Assembly (NCBI GenBank): GCA_964512485.1
Contig: CAZEHJ010000001.1
Location: 62,001 to 126,000 of the forward strand
DNA from: CAZEHJ01 sp964512485
GTDB taxonomy: Bacteria > Bacteroidota > Rhodothermia > Rhodothermales > UBA10348
Length of the DNA stretch: 64,000 nucleotides
Direction: 5' to 3'
The position numbers and the translations under genes were made by a program. Each line of letters begins with the position of its first letter. Position 1 is the first letter of the stretch. This document shows, one piece after another, positions 16,937 through 26,149 of this stretch. The notes beneath the pieces are model-generated. The model was not told the origin of the DNA, ran no database searches, and was given only the letters and a program-made list of their open reading frames with translations.

Positions 16937-17455
16937 TCAGACCTTCTTTTTGGCCGGGCTCAGAATTGTTGTCATCCTTCTACCCTCCATTTTCGGCTCC
17001 TGGTCGATTTTGGCCAGATCTGCCAATTCCAGGATGAATCGGGCCAGAATCTCCATGCCATGATCCTTGTAGATGATGTCCCTTCCGCGGAACTGGACGT
17101 ACGCCCTCACCTTGTGACCGTGTTCAAGGAAATTCTTCGCATGCTTTGTCTTGAAGTTGAAATCATGGGTATCCGTGTGGGGACGGAACCGGATTTCCTT
17201 CATTTCAATGGTATGCTGCTTTTTTCGAGCCTCTTTTTCCTTTTTCTGTTGCTCGTACCGGAATTTGCCATAATCCATGATTTTGCAAACCGGCGGCTCA
17301 GCGTTGGGGGAAATTTCAACCAGATCCAAATCCTGGTCGTCTGCCATCTGAATGGCGACTTCGGTGGGGTAAATACCGTGATTTCCTTTGGGGTCGACTA
17401 CACGAACTTCTGAAGCCCGGATGCGGTCGTTAACTCTAATAACTTGTTTTGCGAT
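16937..17455 (-). CDS. infC: Translation initiation factor IF-3 with a non-canonical AUC start
   Basis: No ATG, GTG or TTG gives a full-length protein. The first ATG (17347) would delete the conserved N-terminal region VNDRIRASEVRVVDPKGN, which is encoded in the same frame upstream. That frame is open back to a TAA at 17474-17476. The ATC at 17455 (giving [M]AKQVIRVNDR, 172 residues) is the best start; ATT at 17440 or ATA at 17473 are possible. The N domain, linker (KFRYEQQKKEKEARKKQ) and C domain (LEHGHKVRAYVQFRGRDI) are complete. IF-3 binds the 30S subunit and rejects non-AUG starts, so a rare AUC/AUU start gives autoregulation, as known for E. coli infC. Confidence 0.92.
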   Translation of the reverse strand: MAKQVIRVNDRIRASEVRVVDPKGNHGIYPTEVAIQMADDQDLDLVEISPNAEPPVCKIMDYGKFRYEQQKKEKEARKKQHTIEMKEIRFRPHTDTHDFNFKTKHAKNFLEHGHKVRAYVQFRGRDIIYKDHGMEILARFILELADLAKIDQEPKMEGRRMTTILSPAKKKV

Positions 17456-17606
17456 GACAGTAAAGGTGTCTATTTAGGACGTTGGTCGTATTGGAATGGC
17501 AAAAAACGCCATAACAGGCAGTAAACTTCAAATTTAGTCTTTTGATTCCGTAAATGCCCTCAATTCCGGTGAATCGGGACACTATTTTCGAAACAATGCA
17601 AGCGCG

Positions 17607-19553
17607 TCATGAGACCTGAAACGCGCTTTTGATTTCGGCCTGAATCAGGGAAGTGAATTCTGCCTGGGTCTGAGATCCCAGATCTCCTTCTCCGTGGCGG
17701 CGGACCGAGACCGATCCGGATTCCATTTCGCGCTCGCCGACAATGAGCATGTACGGAATTTTCTGCATCTCCGCAGAACGAATTTTGTATCCGACTTTTT
17801 CGTGCCTCAGGTCAGATTCTGTACGTATGCCGGCTTCATTCAGCGCTTTTGAGACCTCCTCGGCATAGTCATTGAATGACTGACCGACCGGAAGAACCTG
17901 AGCCTGAACGGGTGCGAGCCAGGTCGGGAAATTTCCGCCACAGTGTTCGATAAGAACTCCAATGAAGCGTTCAAGAGAACCAAATGGCGCGCGATGAATC
18001 ATCACCGGCCGGTGTTTCTGGTTGTCTTCTCCCACAAAAGTGAGGTCGAAACGCTGGGGAAGATTGTAGTCGATCTGAATTGTACCCAACTGCCATTCAC
18101 GTCCGAGGGCATCTTTTACCATGAAGTCCAGTTTCGGACCATAAAATGCCGCTTCGCCTTCAATCTCGATGGTTTCGAGTCCTTTTTCTTCGGCAGCTTC
18201 GCGAATTGCCTGTTCCGCCAGATCCCACTGTTCATCCTGGCCGACATACTTCTCCTTGTTGGACTTGTCACGTAAGGAGACCTGTGCCTTGAAGGTGTTG
18301 AAGCCGAGAGAGCTGAATACAAGAAGCGTCAGGTCGATGACGTCCATGAACTCCTGCTTCACCTGATCCGGACGGCAAAAGATGTGAGCGTCATCGACGG
18401 TGAAGCCGCGCACCCGGGTAAGGCCACCCAGTTCACCAGACTGTTCGTAGCGGTACACGGTTCCGAATTCCGCCAGACGAACCGGCAGCTCCCGGTATGA
18501 ACGAGGCCGCGCGTCATACACTTGGGTGTGATGCGGACAGTTCATAGGCCTGAGGAGGTAGCCTTCCTCCTCATCGTCCATCATCGGTGGAAACTGGCTA
18601 TCGCTGTAGTAGGGATAGTGTCCACTCGTTTTATAGAGTTCGAGGCGACCGATGTGCGGTGTGATGACCGGCTGGTATCCCCGACGTAACTGTTCGTTTT
18701 TCAGAAAGTCGACCAGCGTTTCGCGAAGGATAGTCCCTTTCGGCAGCCACAGCGGAAGCCCAGGCCCCACCTTTTTCGAGAAGGTAAACAGTTCGAGTTC
18801 TTTGCCCAGTTTTCGGTGATCACGCTGCCGGGCCAGTTCAAGCATCTCCAGATATTCGTCCAATTCCTTCTTCTTTGGAAACGTAATTCCATAGAGTCGG
18901 GTCAGCTGTTTACGATCCTGATCACCTCGCCAGTATGCGCCGGCGATGTTGAGAAGCTTTGCATATTTGATGTTGCCGGTGCTCGGCACGTGGGGACCAC
19001 GACACAGATCGGTGAAGCCGCCCTGTGTGTAGAATGTGATCGTTCCATCCTCGAGGTCTTCGAGAAGCTCAAGTTTGTACTCGTCGCCTTTTTCCTTGAA
19101 ATAGGCGATGGCATCAGCCTTGCTCACCTCTTTGCGCTCGTAGCTGGCGTTTCGTTTCGCCAGCTCCTTCATTTTGTTTTCGATGGATTCGAGGTCATCC
19201 GCAGTCAGCGTCCGATCTCCGAGATCGACATCATAATAGAAGCCTTTGTCGATAGCGGGTCCGATCCCAAATTTGACTCCCGGATAGAGCTCCTGAAGCG
19301 CTTCGGCCATGAGGTGCGCCGATGAATGCCAGTAAGTCGCCCAGCCTTCATCATTGCGGAGAGTGAAAATCTGGATTGCCGCGTCCGAATCGATGGACCG
19401 TGAAAGGTCCCGCACTTCGCTATCTACACCGATAGCGACAGCCATGCGCGCAAGACCTTCGGAGATGCTCGTAGCCACGTCATGTCCCGTAACGCCGCGA
19501 TCGAAGTCGCGGGTGGATCCGTCTGGAAACGTGAGTGTGATATTCTCGGACAT
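17607..19553 (-). CDS. thrS: Threonyl-tRNA synthetase
   Basis: A 648-residue class II enzyme. Domains: TGS (about 1-62), editing N2/SAD domain (HSSAHLMAEAL and CRGPHVP zinc-type motifs), catalytic core with the zinc Cys in RPMNCPHH, motif 2 (RYEQSGELGGLTRVRGF), motif 3 near APFGSLERFIGVLIEH, and a C-terminal anticodon-binding domain (about 540-640). It heads the minus-strand order thrS-infC-rpmI-rplT, well known across bacteria. A 150-base gap separates it from infC. The upstream region carries repeat motifs described separately. Confidence 0.97.
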   Translation of the reverse strand: MSENITLTFPDGSTRDFDRGVTGHDVATSISEGLARMAVAIGVDSEVRDLSRSIDSDAAIQIFTLRNDEGWATYWHSSAHLMAEALQELYPGVKFGIGPAIDKGFYYDVDLGDRTLTADDLESIENKMKELAKRNASYERKEVSKADAIAYFKEKGDEYKLELLEDLEDGTITFYTQGGFTDLCRGPHVPSTGNIKYAKLLNIAGAYWRGDQDRKQLTRLYGITFPKKKELDEYLEMLELARQRDHRKLGKELELFTFSKKVGPGLPLWLPKGTILRETLVDFLKNEQLRRGYQPVITPHIGRLELYKTSGHYPYYSDSQFPPMMDDEEEGYLLRPMNCPHHTQVYDARPRSYRELPVRLAEFGTVYRYEQSGELGGLTRVRGFTVDDAHIFCRPDQVKQEFMDVIDLTLLVFSSLGFNTFKAQVSLRDKSNKEKYVGQDEQWDLAEQAIREAAEEKGLETIEIEGEAAFYGPKLDFMVKDALGREWQLGTIQIDYNLPQRFDLTFVGEDNQKHRPVMIHRAPFGSLERFIGVLIEHCGGNFPTWLAPVQAQVLPVGQSFNDYAEEVSKALNEAGIRTESDLRHEKVGYKIRSAEMQKIPYMLIVGEREMESGSVSVRRHGEGDLGSQTQAEFTSLIQAEIKSAFQVS

Positions 19554-19587
19554 GGCTGGAATTTTCTGTTGGATTAAGTGGAGTCCC

Positions 19588-19616
19588 TTCTACACCGGGA
19601 ATCTGTTTTACACAGG
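19588..19616 (+). repeat. Motif pair TTCTACACCGG / TTTTACACAGG, 18-bp period
   Basis: TTCTACACCGG at 19588-19598 and TTTTACACAGG at 19606-19616, offset exactly 18 bp, 35 bp before the thrS start. A second pair with the same offset lies at 19879-19907 near the GLPGLI gene. The pairs could be operators for the divergent genes; function is unknown. Confidence 0.55.
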
Positions 19617-19642
19617 ACAAGGCGTCAATATATAATCTTCGC

Positions 19643-19679
19643 CGAAAATCGTGGGCGGAGAGTGTTCGAAAATCGTGGG
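19643..19679 (+). repeat. 13-bp direct repeat CGAAAATCGTGGG, 24-bp period
   Basis: Two exact copies at 19643-19655 and 19667-19679 in the thrS/GLPGLI intergenic region. The 415-base gap (19554-19969) holds no gene that I can support. Confidence 0.5.
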
Positions 19680-19878
19680 TATTCGAACGCTCATGAGACA
19701 CGATCGAGAGAGAACATGCCTGGCTACACGGTAATACGGGACAAAAAGAGCGGAGATCGGGCTTCCTGCCTTCGATCTGGGATCAGTCCTTATGATGGAG
19801 GCGTGAGTTATGGATGAATCGTTGAGGGTGTCGAGGCTTTGTCCGCCACCCAGATTTATTCTGCCAAGGATACAATAG

Positions 19879-19907
19879 TTCTACACAGGCGTGCGTTTCT
19901 ACACCGG
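19879..19907 (+). repeat. Motif pair TTCTACACAGG / TTCTACACCGG, 18-bp period
   Basis: TTCTACACAGG at 19879-19889 and TTCTACACCGG at 19897-19907, the same two variants as the pair near thrS, in reverse order and with the same 18-bp offset. It lies 62-90 bp before the GLPGLI start. Confidence 0.55.
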
Positions 19908-19969
19908 AACGTGAAACGATCCGCCGCTACCACAAATTCAATCGCGTCTTCTGGACGCCTATCGTCTCG

Positions 19970-20713
19970 ATGAAAAAGCTACTGATACTCTTTATTGCCC
20001 TGCTACCTCTTGCTGCATCGGCGCAAGAAGGGACGGTCAAATACGATCGTACAATCAAAATGGAAATTGACCTTCCTCCTGAAATGGAATCGATGCGGGA
20101 TCAGTTTCCCACGGAGAACACGACCTCCATGCTGCTCCATTTCAACGAATTTGAGTCAGTAATGAAGGCAGATGAGGATCAGGAAGAAGGAGAAGATCAT
20201 GTCCTGGAAGGCGGCAATGTGATGATCCGAATGTCGCGTTCCAGAGACGAAAACGAGACATACGTGAATCACGATGAGGGACTGGTCACTGAAAAACGTG
20301 ATTTCATGGGTCGCACCTTTCTTATAAATGGCGACCAGCCCACGTATGCCTGGAAACTGACAGGCGAGCAGAGCGAGTATCTCGGTTTCGCCGTTCAGAA
20401 GGCAACGGCCGTTCAGGATACGACGATGATTGAAGCGTGGTTCAGCCCCGAAATTCCTGTTTCAGCCGGACCCGAACTCTACGGTGGCTTGCCGGGAATG
20501 ATATTGGTTCTGTCCATTGATGACGGTCAGCAGACTTTCTCGGCAAAGGAAATCAATCTGGACGGCCTCGAGAAAGGATCTATCAAAGCCCCAAAAAAGG
20601 GCAAGAAGGTATCCAGAGAGGAATTCGACCAGATCGTCGAGGAAAAGATGGCTGAAATGAACGCCCAGAACGGCGGTCGCGGTGGCAACTTCGTACGCAT
20701 GATTCGCCAGTAG
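19970..20713 (+). CDS. GLPGLI family secreted protein
   Basis: A 247-residue exported protein with a signal peptide cleaved near AASA-QE. The family signature appears as YGGLPGMILVL (Met for the usual Leu), preceded by WFSPEIPVSAGPELYGG, as in GLPGLI (TIGR01200-type) proteins. The C-terminus is charged (KKGKKVSREEFDQ) and ends in a Gly/Arg-rich tail. Function is not established for the family. Members are usually paired with TonB-receptor-like outer-membrane proteins, as here with the next gene 71 bases downstream, so the two probably form one transcript and act together in the envelope. Confidence 0.85.
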   Translation: MKKLLILFIALLPLAASAQEGTVKYDRTIKMEIDLPPEMESMRDQFPTENTTSMLLHFNEFESVMKADEDQEEGEDHVLEGGNVMIRMSRSRDENETYVNHDEGLVTEKRDFMGRTFLINGDQPTYAWKLTGEQSEYLGFAVQKATAVQDTTMIEAWFSPEIPVSAGPELYGGLPGMILVLSIDDGQQTFSAKEINLDGLEKGSIKAPKKGKKVSREEFDQIVEEKMAEMNAQNGGRGGNFVRMIRQ

Positions 20714-20784
20714 AAGAACGCCAAATTCAGGAGCATTCAGGAAGACGCTCTCAATTACAAAACCACTTACCAATTTCTATTTCC

Positions 20785-23574
20785 ATGTCGAGAATATTCT
20801 CACGTGCGTTGTTGTTCGTTTCAGTCTTCGCGGTCTCGTTTACTTTTGCAGATTCTGTGACGGCACAGACCTCCCGACACAACGTGTTTGGAGTAGTCGC
20901 GGATTCAGCCGGCGTGTCACTGCAAGGTGCCACAGTCGTTGCTCTGACCCGAGCCGACTCTGTCCTGACCAAGTTTGCGACCACGAATAGTGACGGCGTG
21001 TTCGAGCTCAGGCGGGTTCCGACAGGGGATTACATCCTTCAGGTTACATTCGTCGGTTATCGTACCTACAGGGAGGACTTCTCGATCGCAGATGCGGACC
21101 TCAACATTGATGATATCACTCTGGATATCTCAGTCTCTGAGCTGGATGAGCTGGTAGTCAGTGCAGATCATATTCCGATCGTCGTGAAAGCGGACACACT
21201 CGAATACAACGCCAACGCGTTCGCTACGCGTCCGAATGCTGTAGTCGAGGATCTACTCAAGAGGCTTCCGGGAATTGAGGTCGAAGATGACGGCTCAATA
21301 AAAGCGCAGGGCGAAGATGTGCAGCAGGTTCTCGTAGATGGGAAAGAATTTTTTGGAAACGATCCCAAAATTGCGACCAAGAATCTGCCCGCCGACGCGG
21401 TCGACAAGGTGCAGGTATATGACAAATTGAGCGATATGGCCGAGTTCACCGGAGTCGATGACGGTGAGGAGTCGAAAACGATCAATCTGGAACTGAAGGA
21501 TGATGCCAAACAAGGCTATTTCGGCAATATGAGCGGAGGGTACACCGCTGAGGGCCGCTACGACGGACAAGCTTCCATAAACCGGTTCAGTTCAACAACC
21601 CAGCTGGCGTTTCTGGGTAATCTCAATAACGTAAATCGTCAGGGCTTCTCGTTTGGCGACTACATGAGCTTCATGGGCGGAATGCAAGGTCTCATGATCG
21701 ACGGCGGTGGCATCGGAGGGGGCGGGATCTCTGTTGGGACGGACATAAACGATGGGTTTTCTGAAACGCTGGCGCTGGGACTGAATGCGAGTAGGGATTT
21801 TGGGTCCAAGACCGAAGTCAGGTCCAGCTATTTCCTCTCCAATATTGAAAACCAGCAGACGAGATCGACGCAGCAACAGCAGGTGCTCGGTTCTTCGCTT
21901 TCATCGTTGGTTCAGGAAAACAGCAATCAGCTGAGTGACAATCTCACGCATCGGCTGAATCTCAACGTCAAACATGAGATGAAGAAAGGTCACGACGTGC
22001 GATTCCGTGGCAATTTGAACGTGAGCAATTCGTCGCTGGTCAACGGAGGAGGAAGGATTACAACCACTCCGGACGGAGCAACGGCCAACACAAGTGATAC
22101 CAGCTACCTCACCGACGGCGATCAACTCGGAGGTGATGCCTCGCTTACGTATCGGAAACGACTTAACGAAGAGGGTCGCAGCCTGGTAGCTGAAGCCAGA
22201 ATGAACCTGAACGATTCCGACAAGGGTGCAGACCTGAATTCGCTCACGGGTCTTGCAGGAGCAGGAGACGTGTTCACCTATGAAGAGATCGCACAGATTC
22301 AGCGTTCGCTCGGAAATACCCTGCAGCAGACTCAACGCATATCGCTGAGTGAACCTCTTGGAAAGGGTAGACTTCTGGAACTGCGTGGGGAAAGAAGGCA
22401 GGTTAATGAGGACAAAGACCAATCCGTGAGCGATCTGATTAATGGAAATCCCGTTATCAATGATCTGCTGAGTTCTGGTCTGGACAGGACATACACGTAT
22501 TACAAGGGTGGTCTGAATTTCAGAAAGAACTGGGAATCATTCAGTATGAGCTTCGGTGCGGATGTCCAAGAGTCTCAACTCGACGGGACGATCCTGGATA
22601 ATGATGTCGCGGTATCAAATGGATTCACGCATGTATTGCCATCTGCAAATCTTCGCTGGGAGATCGACGATGGCGCGAGCATGAATCTCCGCTACTCGGC
22701 ACGCACCCGAGAGCCATCGATGAACGAATTGCAGCCGTTTACCGACAACAGTGACCCATTAAACGTGTACGTGGGCAATCCGGCTCTCAAGCCCGAATAC
22801 AGGCACTCGGCGTCCCTCAATTATCATTTCTTCGACCAGTTCACGTTCACCAACCTGTTCGCGTTCGTGAATGCGAGCTACACAGAAAACAAGATTGCTC
22901 AGTCTCGCACGATCAGCGAAGGCTTCAAGCAGGAGTTGACATCGGTAAATACGGACGGCGACTGGACGTTCAACGGCAGCGTGTACTTCGGAACTCCAAT
23001 TCGCCCTCTGGGTGCGAAGGTGAATATTTCGAACCAGGCGATGTACAACCGTGGCATTCAGTTCATCAATGACGAAGAAAACCGGTCGGAGATTCTTCGA
23101 AACACGGTCAGCCTGACGCTGGAAAACAGAAACAAGGATGTGTTTGACGTTTCAGTTGGTGCAAGATACACATTCAACGATGTGCGGTACTCACTGAATG
23201 ACAACCTGAATCAGAGCTACATCAACAAGTCGTATTCCGCCGATGCGACTTACTACATCGGCCAGACCTGGCAGGTCTCCACATCGCTGGATCTGAGGAC
23301 CTATTCACAGGATGTGTTCGGTGATGCCAACAGTGTGCCGCTCTGGGAGGCAACGATTGCAAAGACATTCATGAAGCAACGTGCTGATATTCAGTTGGTG
23401 GGGCTGGACCTGCTGGATCGCAACGAAGGCATAAGCTTCTCGAACACCGGCAATACAATTCAGGAGCAGCGTGTCAATTCTTTGGGACGCTACGTGATGC
23501 TCAAGTTCATCTATCGACTTTCGGGTTCGAGTGCCCGAGGTGGTGGAGACAGCATCATGATCCATGGTGACTGA
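20785..23574 (+). CDS. Outer-membrane beta-barrel protein, TonB-receptor-like (OMP_b-brl type)
   Basis: A 929-residue outer-membrane protein. Signal peptide 1-27 (to SVTAQ), then a carboxypeptidase-regulatory-like beta-sandwich (about 32-115, VVADSAGVSLQGATVVAL to VGYRTYRE). A plug-like region follows (about 130-245, VVEDLLKRLPGIEVEDDG, VQQVLVDGKEFFGNDP), then a long beta-barrel with a Gly-rich segment (GGGIGGGGISVG) at about 315. The end is RGGGDSIMIHGD rather than a clear barrel-closing aromatic. There is no obvious TonB box, so it belongs to the OMP_b-brl group rather than typical TonB receptors. It presumably works with the adjacent GLPGLI protein. Substrate unknown. Confidence 0.88.
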   Translation: MSRIFSRALLFVSVFAVSFTFADSVTAQTSRHNVFGVVADSAGVSLQGATVVALTRADSVLTKFATTNSDGVFELRRVPTGDYILQVTFVGYRTYREDFSIADADLNIDDITLDISVSELDELVVSADHIPIVVKADTLEYNANAFATRPNAVVEDLLKRLPGIEVEDDGSIKAQGEDVQQVLVDGKEFFGNDPKIATKNLPADAVDKVQVYDKLSDMAEFTGVDDGEESKTINLELKDDAKQGYFGNMSGGYTAEGRYDGQASINRFSSTTQLAFLGNLNNVNRQGFSFGDYMSFMGGMQGLMIDGGGIGGGGISVGTDINDGFSETLALGLNASRDFGSKTEVRSSYFLSNIENQQTRSTQQQQVLGSSLSSLVQENSNQLSDNLTHRLNLNVKHEMKKGHDVRFRGNLNVSNSSLVNGGGRITTTPDGATANTSDTSYLTDGDQLGGDASLTYRKRLNEEGRSLVAEARMNLNDSDKGADLNSLTGLAGAGDVFTYEEIAQIQRSLGNTLQQTQRISLSEPLGKGRLLELRGERRQVNEDKDQSVSDLINGNPVINDLLSSGLDRTYTYYKGGLNFRKNWESFSMSFGADVQESQLDGTILDNDVAVSNGFTHVLPSANLRWEIDDGASMNLRYSARTREPSMNELQPFTDNSDPLNVYVGNPALKPEYRHSASLNYHFFDQFTFTNLFAFVNASYTENKIAQSRTISEGFKQELTSVNTDGDWTFNGSVYFGTPIRPLGAKVNISNQAMYNRGIQFINDEENRSEILRNTVSLTLENRNKDVFDVSVGARYTFNDVRYSLNDNLNQSYINKSYSADATYYIGQTWQVSTSLDLRTYSQDVFGDANSVPLWEATIAKTFMKQRADIQLVGLDLLDRNEGISFSNTGNTIQEQRVNSLGRYVMLKFIYRLSGSSARGGGDSIMIHGD

Positions 23575-23596
23575 GTCTACCCTCAGTAGAATGTGT

Positions 23597-23628
23597 AAAT
23601 GGCGGGCCCCGAACGGGGCCCGCCATTT
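23597..23628. terminator. Bidirectional hairpin terminator
   Basis: AAATGGCGGGCCCCG (23597-23611) pairs perfectly with 23614-23628 around a 2-base loop, so the real loop is probably 4-6 bases. It sits between convergent genes and would stop both. Confidence 0.75.
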
Positions 23629-23659
23629 GTGTATTTGTCGCTGTTACTCCCCAGGATGA

Positions 23660-24295
23660 TCAGGCCGGATTGTCCTTGAGAATGAACTCTCCCTTGACGA
23701 ACCATGAGATCCCGAAGAAGAAGATGGCCATGGACTCCATCCAGAAAACGAACGTCGAGTCGGGATCGAGATCGCCCAATGTTTTGACCAGAATCACAGC
23801 AAGAATACACAAAGCCATGATCGCGGCACATAAGCGGTAGATGGCGTTGCGGAGCTTTTTTCGGGGTCCACGCTGGTCAGGGGGAAGTTTGGACTTCGTG
23901 AACAGGTACCCGGAAAAAAGAATGAGCATGGCGAAGAAGAGACCTGCCGAAATGAAATGTATTGTGCTATAGATCCCACCCGGCTCGCCTGCCACACCCG
24001 TTGGGAAAATGGATACGCCCAGCGCTCCCAATCCAGCCAGGTCTCCCCACAGCCAGTCGTTTTCGTATCCGCGATAGGAGATCATGAAGAATGCGATCAC
24101 CCAGAGTGTGCCGATGAATGCCACATGCATGTTGGTATGGTAATAGGCGCTGAGTGAGGACTGAAGCTGAATCTCTTTGAACAGGCCACCCAATCCAAGA
24201 ACGACGGGCATTGCCATTCCGAGAATACCGATCCAGATTCTCAGTTCCTGGTAGTCAAGTTTGTGTTCAACGTTTGGAGAATGTGCGGGAAACAT
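23660..24295 (-). CDS. Six-helix integral membrane protein, DUF998-like
   Basis: A 211-residue polytopic protein with about six hydrophobic helices (LRIWIGILGMAMPVVLGLGG, FIGTLWVIAFFMISY, LAGLGALGVSIFPTG, FISAGLFFAMLILFSGYL, LCAAIMALCILAVILV, FWMESMAIFFFGISWF). The pattern resembles DUF998-type membrane proteins, but I am not certain of the family. No catalytic motif is apparent. It converges on the barrel gene across a shared terminator and is divergent from the next gene. Confidence 0.7.
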   Translation of the reverse strand: MFPAHSPNVEHKLDYQELRIWIGILGMAMPVVLGLGGLFKEIQLQSSLSAYYHTNMHVAFIGTLWVIAFFMISYRGYENDWLWGDLAGLGALGVSIFPTGVAGEPGGIYSTIHFISAGLFFAMLILFSGYLFTKSKLPPDQRGPRKKLRNAIYRLCAAIMALCILAVILVKTLGDLDPDSTFVFWMESMAIFFFGISWFVKGEFILKDNPA

Positions 24296-24507
24296 ATCGA
24301 CGAGGAGTTAGCTGAGTCAGGCCGTGCTTTCCTACAGAAACGTAATAAGCCCGGCACTCGCGAAGCTGCCATCTGTGAATACGTGCAACTCGGTGTGGCC
24401 CAGGAAGCGGAGGGCCAATGCAAATGCCCTCCGAAACGAATCCTGTTACGGCCAATCAAACGAATGTCTCGATGACCATTTGTTTATCTCATTTCAGCCG
24501 CAAAATC

Positions 24508-25707
24508 ATGCACGTTCTGCGAGTGGGGGCATTGATTGCTCTGTTTGCCGTCTCAACTACGGTATTGGCCCAAGATTACGTTTATGTCAGTTCCAGGGGC
24601 ACTCATTCCGTCAAGAGATACGAAGCAGCAACAGGAGCATATATAGACGATATCGTCGCCGCCGATTTTACGAAGCGGACGCTGACTCAGGAGGTGTTGT
24701 TCGGCGAAGATGGTAAGCTGTATGTGTCGTTTCGCCGAGGTCCCGAGAGCGTCGCAATTCATCGATATGATCCGATGACAGGCGAAGATCTGGGAGCGTT
24801 TACGAACGGATATGATCTTGACGAGCCCACAAAAATGTCATGGGGACCTGATGGTAATCTGTACGTGAGTCAGTGGGGTACCAACAAATGGAATGTGGCT
24901 GTCTTCGACGGGCAGACCGGCTCATTTCTGGGAGAAGCTACCTCAGAGCAGTCCCGTTTAAATCTCATGGACCACGCCTGGGATTCGGACAACAACCTTC
25001 TGGTCGTCAGTTTTGGAAGCAATGCCGGAGGAAAGGATGTGCGTCGTTATGATTCTGAGGGCACCTATCTCGGCTCTCTGGTGGCCGCATTCTACTTTCT
25101 CGGACCGGTAAATTTGTGGTTTGAGGAAGATGGTGACTTGATGGTAATAGACTGGGGTGCCGGAAACGGCACGGGGAAAGTTCTTCGATTCAATGGGCAG
25201 ACGGGCCTGATTAAAAGCACTCTGGTTTCCGGTCTGGTCCACGCTGAAGGTTTCGCCGTGGATGAAGATGGCCGTCTGTACGTTGGTGATTGGGGAGCGA
25301 ATTTCGTGTATCGCTACGATTCTGAATCTGGAGCCTTCGTAGATCGATTCATCAATACCGGCGGTCTGATTGCTCCAAATTCGATCGTGTTTGGACCACC
25401 GGAAGTAGCTTCGGTCGGCTTTGAAGGACATGAGACTCCAGATAATTTCACTCTGGATCAGAACTATCCCAATCCGTTCAATCCAACCACAATAATCTCA
25501 TTCTCGTTGAAGGAAGCCTCGACAGCTTCTATATCTGTTTTTGATTCTCTCGGACGCGAGGTGGCCAGGCCATTGGATGAGAAGGTGTTGCCTGCAGGCT
25601 CGCACGAAACTTCGTTCGAGGCGGCTAACCTGGCTTCAGGCACATATCTCTATCAATTGAAGGTTGAGGGCCAGATCCTGAGCCGAACCATGACATTGGT
25701 ACAGTAA
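24508..25707 (+). CDS. Secreted NHL/Vgb-like beta-propeller protein with T9SS sorting domain
   Basis: The frame is open from 24418, but the ATG at 24508 begins a clear signal peptide (MHVLRVGALIALFAV, cleavage after VLAQ), giving 399 residues. Residues 25-305 form repeated blades of the type EDGKLYVS, DGNLYVSQWG, DGRLYVGDWG, as in NHL or virginiamycin B lyase-like propellers. The C-terminal ~80 residues are the sorting domain (FTLDQNYPNPFNPTT, ending MTLVQ). Likely a surface or released propeller protein; ligand unknown. Confidence 0.85.
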   Translation: MHVLRVGALIALFAVSTTVLAQDYVYVSSRGTHSVKRYEAATGAYIDDIVAADFTKRTLTQEVLFGEDGKLYVSFRRGPESVAIHRYDPMTGEDLGAFTNGYDLDEPTKMSWGPDGNLYVSQWGTNKWNVAVFDGQTGSFLGEATSEQSRLNLMDHAWDSDNNLLVVSFGSNAGGKDVRRYDSEGTYLGSLVAAFYFLGPVNLWFEEDGDLMVIDWGAGNGTGKVLRFNGQTGLIKSTLVSGLVHAEGFAVDEDGRLYVGDWGANFVYRYDSESGAFVDRFINTGGLIAPNSIVFGPPEVASVGFEGHETPDNFTLDQNYPNPFNPTTIISFSLKEASTASISVFDSLGREVARPLDEKVLPAGSHETSFEAANLASGTYLYQLKVEGQILSRTMTLVQ

Positions 25708-25711
25708 CGAA

Positions 25712-25742
25712 AAGGGGGGGCGCCCATCGGGCGCCCCCCCTT
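25712..25742. terminator. Strong bidirectional terminator
   Basis: AAGGGGGGGCGCCC (25712-25725) pairs perfectly with 25729-25742 around a 3-base loop. It lies between convergent genes. Confidence 0.8.
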
Positions 25743-25768
25743 GCGTCTTATCAATATTTCCCGGTCCG

Positions 25769-26149
25769 TCAATCTCTTCCAAGCCACCAGCCCACTACGG
25801 CACCGGCGACACCCCAACGTACGCCCCAAACGACTACATCGAGCAGATAGGTTACCAGTTCGGCCCGTGGGTTTTCACCCAGTTCCAGAAAGCTGATTGC
25901 CAGACCAACAATGACTCCCATTATTGCCCCGGCTTTCGCTCCGGCTGAAGGATTTTTGGCTCCTGTAACTCCCGCAGTCCACACTATCAGGTAGCCAAAT
26001 ACCAGCTCTCCCAGAATGATGTACAGCAGATCAGGTTCTCCTCCACGGTGAGTAATGATATCAGCGAGGAGAAGCATGTACATCACGTAGCCCATCGCAA
26101 AAAGTGCGAGTCCTCCCAGGACGCTGCCGACGATTGTTTTTGTATCCAT
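25769..26149 (-). CDS. Small four-helix membrane protein of unknown function
   Basis: A 126-residue protein with about four membrane helices (VGSVLGGLALFAMGYVMYML, LLYIILGELVFGYLIVW, KAGAIMGVIVGLAISFLEL, VWGVRWGVAGAVVGWWLG). The layout resembles DUF1761-type proteins, but I cannot assign it. It begins 202 bases after the regulator encoded upstream on the same strand, so co-transcription is possible but not shown. Confidence 0.65.
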   Translation of the reverse strand: MDTKTIVGSVLGGLALFAMGYVMYMLLLADIITHRGGEPDLLYIILGELVFGYLIVWTAGVTGAKNPSAGAKAGAIMGVIVGLAISFLELGENPRAELVTYLLDVVVWGVRWGVAGAVVGWWLGRD

